This document shows, piece after piece, positions 16,879 through 22,550 of a stretch of DNA of 54,687 nucleotides. The first letter of the stretch is position 1; each line of letters begins with the position of its first letter. The notes under the pieces are model-generated. The model searched no databases and had not been told where the DNA came from. It saw nothing but the letters and a program-made list of their open reading frames with translations. Source of the DNA: a virus; the IMG/VR virus record IMGVR_UViG_3300030117_001005, positions 1-54,687 of that record; one strand, given 5' to 3'. Both the position numbers and the translations under genes were made by a program.

Positions 16879-16974
16879 TTATGCCTTACAATTACAATCA
16901 GGCCCACAGTTCTTATTTAAAATAGCACACCCTATTCTTTTAAAATATCTCCAAAACCATTTTATTATTTTCAT
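16879..16974 (-). CDS. 31-residue Cys-rich microprotein
   Basis: A 31-codon frame starting at ATG 16974, overlapping the upstream stop as ATGA, and ending 5 bases before the next gene. The N-terminus is basic and aromatic (KIIKWFWRYFKRI), suggesting a membrane-contacting helix; the C-terminus CGPDCNCKA clusters three Cys. Coupled translation and lack of other coding sense in the gap support it. Metal binding is possible. Confidence 0.5.
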   Translation of the reverse strand: MKIIKWFWRYFKRIGCAILNKNCGPDCNCKA

Positions 16975-17165
16975 AGTGAAACTCCTATTTCAATCTTTTG
17001 ACAATCTGGTATAGCTAGGTATCCCTGTTGTTGAAAATATCTAGCTACTATCATTGCCTCTTGAGCACATGCTTCCTCTGTAGTAAATGTTGCAGTTTTT
17101 TTTACCATGATTTCGCAAGACAATGCTGCAGGTGTACTACAGAGGAGCATAAATGCTATCCACAT
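16971..17165 (-). CDS. Small exported protein
   Basis: A 64-residue protein with a clear N-terminal export signal (MWIAFMLLCSTPAALSC), probably cut near ALS/C, followed by a short mature part with two more Cys that could form a disulfide. It starts in the previous stop (TAATG) and belongs to the lysis/envelope group. Function unknown. Confidence 0.65.
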   Translation of the reverse strand: MWIAFMLLCSTPAALSCEIMVKKTATFTTEEACAQEAMIVARYFQQQGYLAIPDCQKIEIGVSL

Positions 17166-17554
17166 TAGAAACTGACCGTAGCCCCTACTGTTACGTCACC
17201 AAACTCTAAATCTGAATCTGTTGACACTTCGGTATACAGACTAATGTTTGTGCTAGGCACAGTGTAGTCTGCTGTAAAATCTAAGCCTTGAAAGATGTCT
17301 CCTTCGTCAAGAGTCAACATATCAATATCAGTAGACATTGTTAGGCCAATACCCATAGCAGATAAACCTGCTGATGGTGTCATTTCCCATTCCCAATCTT
17401 CTACCCCTGTTGTGTAGTTAAGATCTGAGGACGCACCAAACGATATAGTCTGACCTGCTACTGAGAAGTCTTTTGAGTAGGATGCAGTTGCCATTATAGC
17501 AGCCAATCCTACCCATGCTGCTACTACAGCTATTTCTTTTTTGTTTAACATCAT
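17165..17554 (-). CDS. Small outer-membrane beta-barrel-like protein
   Basis: A 129-130 residue protein. ATG 17554 (followed by another ATG) is chosen because the longer frame overlaps the upstream gene. There is a signal peptide (EIAVVAAWVGLAAIMATASY), then alternating hydrophobic strands (VAGQTISFGASSDLNYTTG; ISLYTEVSTDSDLEFGDVTV) and a terminal GATVSF ending in Phe, the hallmark of outer-membrane barrels. A phage-coded surface barrel could block superinfection or alter the envelope; both are inference. Confident as exported beta protein, less so for the barrel. Confidence 0.65.
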   Translation of the reverse strand: MMLNKKEIAVVAAWVGLAAIMATASYSKDFSVAGQTISFGASSDLNYTTGVEDWEWEMTPSAGLSAMGIGLTMSTDIDMLTLDEGDIFQGLDFTADYTVPSTNISLYTEVSTDSDLEFGDVTVGATVSF

Positions 17555-17561
17555 TTTATTT

Positions 17562-17879
17562 TTAAGATCCTTTAACCCATTTTTTAGAAGGAGATTTTGT
17601 TTTAGAAGCACTCCATTTAACTTTGTTTGCCCAATATGCTGCAGACATTTTACCTTTTGCTATGTTCTTTGCGTGTCTCGATTTAAAAGCTTCACGCTGT
17701 CCTGCAGTCTGGTTTGTCTTTACACCTTTTTGCCCGAACTTTATATATTTATATTTACCTCCTTCAGATGCCATTACGTGGTGGGATTTACCACTACTAT
17801 CATTTAACCTTTGCGGTTTGTTGACACCCTTGAGGCCAACAGCTTTCATTTTGTTTTTGACACGCTCAGGTACAGCCAT
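17562..17879 (-). CDS. Basic conserved phage protein (HAKNIAKGKMSAAYWANKVKW)
   Basis: A 105-residue basic protein. PERVKNKMKAVGLKGVNKPQ, GGKYKYIKFGQKGVKTNQT and a C-terminal helix with AKNIAKGKMSAAYWANKVKW resemble a protein of many marine phages. It directly abuts the spanin-like gene (TAA then ATG). Function unknown; an internal virion or DNA-contact role would fit. Confidence 0.7.
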   Translation of the reverse strand: MAVPERVKNKMKAVGLKGVNKPQRLNDSSGKSHHVMASEGGKYKYIKFGQKGVKTNQTAGQREAFKSRHAKNIAKGKMSAAYWANKVKWSASKTKSPSKKWVKGS

Positions 17880-18242
17880 TTACTTGTACCTGTCGTACTT
17901 CGGATTATCTTTTCTTCCAAACAATCTCAAAACAAAATCTGTTATACCTCTAATCATTTCTGTCGGTGTTGGCAAGAGCCAACCTAAAATTAACAGCAAT
18001 ATAACCCAAGGAGGTATGTTGGTGTTGATAATGTCTAAGTTTTCCACAGTTCCTGTCTCTACTTCTTTTTTTATTACATCTCTTCCTGCTGTAGTGTTTT
18101 GTTCAACACTCATTACAGCTTGTCTATTCTCAGCACCTATCTGTGCGTTAGAATTTACTGTAGGACCTCCTGATCCTCCTAACGGAAGCAGAGTACTCAA
18201 ACCACAACCAGATAAGAATAGAACGAGTATTAACCATCTCAC
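17880..18242 (-). CDS. Candidate unimolecular spanin (lipoprotein with C-terminal TM)
   Basis: A 120-residue protein from a GTG at 18242, preceded by AGGAG seven bases upstream; ATG 18263 is an alternative. The N-terminus RWLILVLFLSGCGLS has a perfect lipobox with lipid-anchored C13. A periplasmic stretch follows, then a membrane segment PPWVILLLILGWLLP at about 78-92 and a charged tail. Outer-membrane lipid anchor plus inner-membrane segment in one chain is the T1 gp11 u-spanin plan, which fuses the two membranes at lysis. The neighbouring peptidase supports this. The tail after the membrane segment is longer than expected. Confidence 0.6.
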   Translation of the reverse strand: MRWLILVLFLSGCGLSTLLPLGGSGGPTVNSNAQIGAENRQAVMSVEQNTTAGRDVIKKEVETGTVENLDIINTNIPPWVILLLILGWLLPTPTEMIRGITDFVLRLFGRKDNPKYDRYK

Positions 18243-18246
18243 TACA

Positions 18247-18453
18247 TTACTCCTGCTTATCATCTTTGTTAAAACAATCAAACTGTAAGCCTAAGTACTC
18301 GTTTTCTTCGTACTTTTCCCAGTTTGCTTTCTGAGCAATTATCTGACACTGATGCTCAGTGAACAGTTCTTGCATGATGTACTGATTACCTGTGTAGACC
18401 CACTCTTCACCAGTGTTTCCCCACAGACTTATAACTAGTACAAACTCTTTCAC
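18247..18453 (-). CDS. Small unknown protein in the lysis group
   Basis: A 68-residue acidic protein (MKEFVLVISLWGNTGEEWVY, then a Cys-containing second half). It shares one base with the peptidase stop and its own stop contains the ribosome site of the spanin-like gene. The short hydrophobic N-terminus could be an export or membrane-contact segment. No family recognised. Confidence 0.65.
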   Translation of the reverse strand: MKEFVLVISLWGNTGEEWVYTGNQYIMQELFTEHQCQIIAQKANWEKYEENEYLGLQFDCFNKDDKQE

Positions 18454-18920
18454 TACATCAATTCAAAGTGGGGAGCATCGATGAAGGGTCTACGCCCCTG
18501 GCTTCGTCTTAGGTCTACGTATGCCATCATGGCATCTTCTGCGCTGCCTGGGTAAGATCTTATATCTCCTTCACTCCAAGCTGCTCCCCATTTGATGCTG
18601 CATCCAACCTCTTGGGCAGCCTTTTTAAAAGCGTCACAAATATTGTCGTACAAGTTTAGTTCCCAAGAAACATCAGAACCAACATAAGCTACTACGTCAA
18701 CTGCGTGACTAAAACCGTCATCTTGTAATAAATGTTTAGATCGCATAGTCTGAGATCTTCCTGCAGCTACGTTAGCCTTTTGCTCGTCTAAGGTTCTTAC
18801 ACCCTGCGTCACTCCAAAGTCTACATCTGTCAGTTGGATAGCTCTTTCAACTACTGCTGTCATATCTGGGTGTACACCCTCTAGTCTGTCTAAAGATCTT
18901 TGACTTAATCTAAAACTCAT
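18453..18920 (-). CDS. Endolysin: M15/VanY-type L-alanyl-D-glutamate peptidase
   Basis: A 155-residue protein with the single-domain phage M15 peptidase layout: GVTQGVRTLDEQ, SKH at 61-63, HAVDVV with D75, and PHFEL with H151, giving the expected H/D/H zinc site. It would cut the peptide stem of peptidoglycan. A few extra residues (LLQDDGFS) separate the first His from AVD compared with the usual short spacing. It overlaps the EF-hand membrane protein by 4 bases. No signal peptide, so release would need the holin-like neighbour. Confidence 0.85.
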   Translation of the reverse strand: MSFRLSQRSLDRLEGVHPDMTAVVERAIQLTDVDFGVTQGVRTLDEQKANVAAGRSQTMRSKHLLQDDGFSHAVDVVAYVGSDVSWELNLYDNICDAFKKAAQEVGCSIKWGAAWSEGDIRSYPGSAEDAMMAYVDLRRSQGRRPFIDAPHFELM

Positions 18921-19246
18921 CTCATGTCCTTCTGCATTGCTACTCTGTTGCCCATTGGTTTACCTGCCATGTATGCTGTAGCTCCCATGTACGCTGCTAC
19001 GATACCAGTTTGAGCAATGTAAAATAGCCCAAGCAAATCTGCTAGGGCTGCTACTCTTGTGTCTGACATTAACGGTGTGAACAAAACGACTGTAAAACCA
19101 ATCATCATCACCATAGCTATCCAAGCCATCTTCTTTTGAGACTCAGCTTTTTCTTCTCGTAACTCAACCTCGAGCATACGTTCTTTCATTGCTACTTCTT
19201 CTGTTGTGATCTTACCATCACCATCAATGTCAAAGTCTACTACCAT
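18917..19246 (-). CDS. EF-hand membrane protein, holin candidate
   Basis: A 109-residue protein whose N-terminus contains a textbook EF-hand loop (DIDGDGKITTEE, acidic ligands at positions 1, 3, 5 and 12), then a charged helix and two hydrophobic segments at about 40-59 (AWIAMVMMIGFTVVLFTP) and 68-95. It lies directly before the peptidase with a 4-base overlap, the usual holin place. Calcium binding by such a loop is established; calcium-controlled hole formation is inference. It could instead be a virion membrane protein. Confidence 0.6.
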   Translation of the reverse strand: MVVDFDIDGDGKITTEEVAMKERMLEVELREEKAESQKKMAWIAMVMMIGFTVVLFTPLMSDTRVAALADLLGLFYIAQTGIVAAYMGATAYMAGKPMGNRVAMQKDMR

Positions 19247-19249
19247 CTA

Positions 19250-19516
19250 TTACTCCACAACTTCTTTAGTTCCACAGACACGTTCATACACCATGTCTCC
19301 AACATAAGCTTCAGCCCATTTGTTTTCAGTGAAGGTACAAAACGTCCACAGATCATTTACGTCTAGGTCTAACAGTTCTAGTTGTTGTTGTTGTTCTGAC
19401 ACTTTTATTTGTAAGTGTTCTATATCGTGAACTAAGTTACTGATATACCAGACTAAAGCGACTAACTGTACAGCCATTGCAAAGACAAGAGCTACTGGTA
19501 TTTTAAAACCGTCCAT
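19250..19516 (-). CDS. Membrane-anchored coiled-coil protein (lysis group)
   Basis: An 88-residue protein with an N-terminal membrane helix (IPVALVFAMAVQLVALVWYI) followed by a periplasmic-type coiled coil (HDIEHLQIKVSEQQQQLELL) and two Cys. The plan is that of an inner-membrane spanin or a pinholin regulator. It lies three bases after the previous gene and three before the next. Exact role not known. Confidence 0.65.
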   Translation of the reverse strand: MDGFKIPVALVFAMAVQLVALVWYISNLVHDIEHLQIKVSEQQQQLELLDLDVNDLWTFCTFTENKWAEAYVGDMVYERVCGTKEVVE

Positions 19517-19519
19517 GTA

Positions 19520-19774
19520 TTATTCCCAATCTCGTTTTCTGTCAGGATCTAGAACGTCTTGTTTACGTAAAAAACCTTCGAGGTACATAGATCTTTCCAT
19601 TCTGTCCAAAGATACCCAGTGTCCTGTAGATTCGTAGTAAGCTCTTCTAACATAGAACACGTCAGATCGGGGAATGTGTACCCTTTTTAACTTGTTCTCG
19701 TTTTTTTCAGCTAAAGCTTTGTAGAACTCTTTGAGTACTGAGTCAGACTCGAAGTACTTTACTCTTTTGTTCAT
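19520..19774 (-). CDS. First gene of the left minus-strand operon, unknown function
   Basis: An 84-residue charged protein (VHIPRSDVFYVRRAYYESTG; SLDRMERSMYLEGFLRKQDV). It is the promoter-proximal gene of the lysis/structural operon, with the promoter near 19961-19990. The C-terminal SLDRMERSMYLEGF pattern looks conserved, but I know no function. A small regulatory or structural role is possible. Confidence 0.6.
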   Translation of the reverse strand: MNKRVKYFESDSVLKEFYKALAEKNENKLKRVHIPRSDVFYVRRAYYESTGHWVSLDRMERSMYLEGFLRKQDVLDPDRKRDWE

Positions 19775-19886
19775 GATAATTACTTGTGTTGCGTAGTTTT
19801 ACGTAAAGTATCCCACAAGTCAACAGCATCGTTCCAATTTTCTTTCAGAAAATAGACAACAAAAAAAGGAATGTGGGGTACTATTA

Positions 19887-19953
19887 GTAATACTTTAAGT
19901 ATTATTGTTAATATTAATTAATTATCATTAATAATAAATACTAAAAGTATTAC
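19887..19953. repeat. Long AT-rich imperfect inverted repeat
   Basis: The arm at 19887-19913 (GTAATACTTTAAGTATT...) is complementary to 19926-19953 (...AATACTAAAAGTATTAC) over about 27 bases with a few mismatches and one gap. Each arm is itself partly palindromic. The structure is followed on the upstream side by the minus-strand promoter, so transcripts would start at its base. It may also be an origin or a cruciform site. Confidence 0.65.
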
Positions 19954-19960
19954 TTCTAGT

Positions 19961-19990
19961 ATTATATACTATTAGTTATACACGCTTCAA
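19961..19990 (-). promoter_or_regulatory. Promoter of the left minus-strand operon
   Basis: Minus-strand TTGAAG (19990-19985) and TATAAT (19966-19961, full consensus) are spaced by 18 bases; a TATAACTA motif like those of the capsid and DUF1127 promoters lies between. Predicted start about 19954, at the edge of the inverted repeat, some 180 bases before the ATG at 19774. Confidence 0.6.
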
Positions 19991-20057
19991 GTTTAAAACA
20001 AGGACAATACAGGCAAAGTGACAAGATGTCACACCTTTCTCTTCATCATACTTAAAC

Positions 20058-20478
20058 ATATACCCTTTGACCTAGTAATAATCAGCAGCTTTCCCTGGGA
20101 ATCAAACAGGTAATACTTGTTGTTTTTCTTAAACAGTTGCATATCACTAGTTATACCCCCATTCAATTATTGTTCAACTGTAAACCACATTAATTTAAAA
20201 GTGGTTAACAGACTAAAAATACCCATATCTGTCATTGAGCATGTACACGTAACGTATACCCCCTACGTGGCGCATGCCCGACCCCTCTATATAGTTTAAT
20301 ATTGAACTATTTTTATCTCATATCGTTTAAAACTGAACAAAATCCAGGTGAAAACTAGTTTAACATTAAACTATTTATTTATCGTTATTCGTTTAGTATT
20401 AAACTTTTAGAAGCAAGCGCATTACAGCAAGTTTTATGCATACCCCTATCTTAAGCTTACACATTATATATATACCCC
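20058..20478. repeat. Dispersed TATACCCC motifs
   Basis: Copies: ATATACCC (20058-20065), TATACCCCC (20152-20160), TATACCCCC (20255-20263), CATACCCC (20439-20446) and TATACCCC (20471-20478). On the minus strand each reads GGGGTATA, so they point toward the late genes. They may be binding sites for a phage regulator or a phage-specific promoter element. Confidence 0.5.
20172..20404. promoter_or_regulatory. Array of 14-bp palindromic operator-like sites
   Basis: Sites: GTTCAACTGTAAAC (20172-20185), GTTTAATATTGAAC (20294-20307), GTTTAAAACTGAAC (20325-20338), GTTTAACATTAAAC (20358-20371) and GTTTAGTATTAAAC (20391-20404). They fit the near-palindrome GTTTAA-N2-TTRAAC. The last four are spaced by 31, 33 and 33 bp, close to three helical turns, placing them on one DNA face. 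This is the pattern of a cooperative repressor/activator array or origin iterons. Confidence 0.7.
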
Positions 20479-20691
20479 TCTAGAGAACGTGCACATTGCC
20501 GGACATTTCCTAGCAAATCACTTACTAATTTCCGGTGCTTTTTTAGGTAACCAACAAAAAATTATTTTCTTGATCGCTGCTAACCTATTGAATCGATTGA
20601 ATTTTATAATTTTGCAATTAACCTGGTTTTCAATTATTGTGCTTTTAAGCAGTCAAGCTGCGACCCATTTTAAAAGAAAGGTAAATTAAAA

Positions 20692-21303
20692 ATGTATAAA
20701 AGAGATACCAAAGCAATAATAGAAATATGTGAACAAAGACAATCAGTCTTACCAGTTGCATTATTTGTGCTTACAACTATTCAAGCAGGTTTAAGTACTT
20801 GCAAAAATCAAATAAAAGACTGCAATCAAGAGGGTTCAAACTCTAGATTTTTGTGGGGTAAAAAAGCCGAAGGATTAGAGTTTGTTAAAAAGCATGACGC
20901 TTTCCTATTCGGTAAAATCCAACACATTAAAGAAACGTTAGGTACTGAAAGTGTTGAAGCTTGCACCAAAGCAATAGAACTATTTTTACCAGTACCAAAT
21001 CTAGGTATGGTTAAATCAGCATTTGTTGCACAATGCTTAGGGTTTAACGTAGCTTGTATAGACAGCCACAATTTAAAAAGATTAGGTATGGCAGAAAGCA
21101 AGGTTAAACTTGGCAATGTTAAACCAGAAACCAAACGCAAAAAAATAGAAGCTTATGTAGCAATGACGCAAGAACAAGGTTCCGAATATTGGTGGAATAG
21201 TTGGTGCGATTATGTAGCAGGTAACCAAGCAAATAGATCCTTAGATAACGGGGATATAGTTTCTAGATATCATGTGGAATGTGTTGACCTAGTAAACGTG
21301 TAA
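20692..21303 (+). CDS. Conserved early phage protein with helix-hairpin-helix-like segment
   Basis: A 203-residue protein, first plus-strand gene after the control region, with GAAAGG upstream of the ATG. The segment IELFLPVPNLGMVKSAFVAQ followed by CIDSHNLKRLGMAESK looks like a helix-hairpin-helix plus a conserved D-x-H-N-x-K/R motif seen in uncharacterised marine phage proteins (recalled). DNA binding or a DNA-glycosylase-like fold is plausible; no catalytic claim is made. The C-terminus has WWNSWCDYVAG. Confidence 0.65.
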   Translation: MYKRDTKAIIEICEQRQSVLPVALFVLTTIQAGLSTCKNQIKDCNQEGSNSRFLWGKKAEGLEFVKKHDAFLFGKIQHIKETLGTESVEACTKAIELFLPVPNLGMVKSAFVAQCLGFNVACIDSHNLKRLGMAESKVKLGNVKPETKRKKIEAYVAMTQEQGSEYWWNSWCDYVAGNQANRSLDNGDIVSRYHVECVDLVNV

Positions 21304-21315
21304 CTTGTTATTTTA

Positions 21316-21344
21316 TTGGTGGCATTCTTTTGGAGTGTCACTAA
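21316..21344 (+). terminator. Intergenic hairpin after the first early gene
   Basis: GTGGCATTC (21319-21327) pairs with GAGTGTCAC (21333-21341) with two G-T pairs and a 5-base loop, extendable by three pairs (TTG/TAA). No T-run follows, so read-through or processing is as likely as termination. Confidence 0.35.
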
Positions 21345-21403
21345 ATAAGACAACAACAGAAACGGAATAAATAATTATGGTTCAAATATTAAGGAAGGAT
21401 AAA

Positions 21404-21646
21404 ATGATACAGTTAACGGAAAGTATGCTTAAGAATTGGTTAGAGCAAGGCTTGTACACCTACGAAGGTTTAAAAGAAACTTTTGAACTAATGATAACTG
21501 ATAAGGAAAGCGAGATTGAAAAGCTTATTAATCAACATGGTGAAGGGGTACGTCCTAGCTTTGTATCAACAGATATAGTTTGTTTACATAGTAGCATTCA
21601 CAATTATACTGAAGCTTTAAAAATGTTAGAAAGGATTAAAAAATGA
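21404..21646 (+). CDS. Small unknown early protein
   Basis: An 80-residue protein. ATG 21404 is chosen because AAGGAAGGA lies 5-13 bases upstream; the ATG at 21377 lacks this. The helical sequence (NWLEQGLYTYEGLKETFELM; IHNYTEALKMLERIKK) has no recognisable domain. The stop overlaps the next ATG. Confidence 0.6.
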   Translation: MIQLTESMLKNWLEQGLYTYEGLKETFELMITDKESEIEKLINQHGEGVRPSFVSTDIVCLHSSIHNYTEALKMLERIKK

Positions 21647-21861
21647 GTGTTGAATTTAACGTAAATGATTTGGTTTTAGATAAGCAAAAACTAATTAATT
21701 TTGCCAACCGAATTGAACAAGTACAAAGGGAAGCAGGTTCAAGCTTTTCTACTGAGCACCAAAAAGATACAGCATTATCACTATTATGTGATATCAATAA
21801 CAGGTTAGAAGAAATCTGTTCTGACTTAAATAAATGGTATTGGTATGGGAGGCATAAATAA
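21643..21861 (+). CDS. Small unknown early protein
   Basis: A 72-residue, mostly helical protein (LINFANRIEQVQREAGSSFS; DINNRLEEICSDLNKWYWYG). It overlaps the preceding gene by 4 bases and the following gene by one, so the three are translationally coupled. No family recognised. Confidence 0.6.
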   Translation: MSVEFNVNDLVLDKQKLINFANRIEQVQREAGSSFSTEHQKDTALSLLCDINNRLEEICSDLNKWYWYGRHK

Positions 21862-22091
21862 TGAGACTTACTTCAAGGGATTGTTACCCTAGTTGGGAAA
21901 CCCAGAACGTTAGCATCTGGATAAACCACGATCCTAATTTATACGAATTTACCTACAGGCTATTGTCTAAGCTTGGATTATATAGAGCATCCAAAGAATT
22001 AGATAAGAACTTACGAGGTACTTTAACCCCTGATGGTGCAAGGTTTACCTATCAGGCTATTCTATACACTTTGTCAAACATGGAGGTTTAA
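21861..22091 (+). CDS. Small unknown early protein
   Basis: A 76-residue protein with an aromatic N-terminal part (SRDCYPSWETQNVSIWINHD) and a helical rest (LYRASKELDKNLRGTLTPDG). It shares a base with the preceding stop. No function assigned. Confidence 0.6.
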   Translation: MRLTSRDCYPSWETQNVSIWINHDPNLYEFTYRLLSKLGLYRASKELDKNLRGTLTPDGARFTYQAILYTLSNMEV

Positions 22092-22093
22092 TT

Positions 22094-22486
22094 ATGACAA
22101 AATTTGATAGATCAACTCTAAGAGCTTTACGTTCTGACTTGGATGAATTGTTAGCAACATTCAATACCGATAAGCACGATATCAAAATAGAACTTGGTAA
22201 CTGTACTTATTCGGATGGTGAGGCAACCTTCAAGCTTAAGGTTACAAAGAACGGAGCTAAGACTAGGGTTCAAGAACTTACTGAGCAAATGGCTAGGCTA
22301 GAAGAATTAGATTTATCCAAAATAGCTAAACTAGGTGGGGATGACTACAGCATAGCTGAGTTTAGACCTAAAGCATCCAAGCGTCCTTGGTTAATCACCA
22401 AGCTTAAAACAGGTCAGCTATACACTGTGGATACCAACACAGTAAAGCGACACTTTAGCGTCAAGCCTAACGTGTTTAGCACCTAA
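22094..22486 (+). CDS. Conserved unknown early protein
   Basis: A 130-residue protein: a helical N-terminus (TLRALRSDLDELLATFNTDK), a beta-rich centre (IKIELGNCTYSDGEATFKLK) and a C-terminal SIAEFRPKASKRPWLITKLK with TGQLYTVDTNTV. The arrangement resembles conserved marine phage early proteins of unknown function (recalled). The gene is followed by a hairpin terminator. Confidence 0.65.
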   Translation: MTKFDRSTLRALRSDLDELLATFNTDKHDIKIELGNCTYSDGEATFKLKVTKNGAKTRVQELTEQMARLEELDLSKIAKLGGDDYSIAEFRPKASKRPWLITKLKTGQLYTVDTNTVKRHFSVKPNVFST

Positions 22487-22500
22487 ATAATTATTGTTGA

Positions 22501-22535
22501 TGGTGGGGCATATTTTTAGGCTCCACCACTTTTAG
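22501..22535 (+). terminator. Rho-independent terminator-like hairpin
   Basis: TGGTGGGGC (22501-22509) pairs with GCTCCACCA (22520-22528) with one G-T pair and a 10-base loop, followed by CTTTTAG. It separates the small early genes from the methyltransferase. Confidence 0.6.
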
Positions 22536-22550
22536 AAAAGGATTATTGAT

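Larger units (their letters stand above)
19775..20691. promoter_or_regulatory. Divergent control region between late (minus) and early (plus) genes
   Basis: A 917-base AT-rich gap with no convincing gene. It holds a minus-strand promoter (19961-19990), a long inverted repeat (19887-19953), five TATACCCC-type motifs (20058-20478), five 14-bp palindromic operator-like sites (20172-20404) and a plus-strand leader ending in a GAAAGG ribosome site before 20692. The concentration of repeats at the transcription switch point suggests the main control region and possibly the replication origin. A plus-strand promoter could not be placed with confidence. Confidence 0.7.

Noticed and set aside
17623-18288. 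221-codon plus-strand frame
   Set aside because: Antisense to the spanin-like and basic proteins, which have starts, signals and operon coupling.
20570-20615. Plus-strand promoter at TATAAT 20605-20610
   Set aside because: No acceptable -35 at 16-18 bases and no extended -10, in a very AT-rich stretch.
20489-20689. Open frame of 66 codons in the control region
   Set aside because: GTG start without ribosome site, composition unlike a protein, and it lies in the leader of the first early gene.
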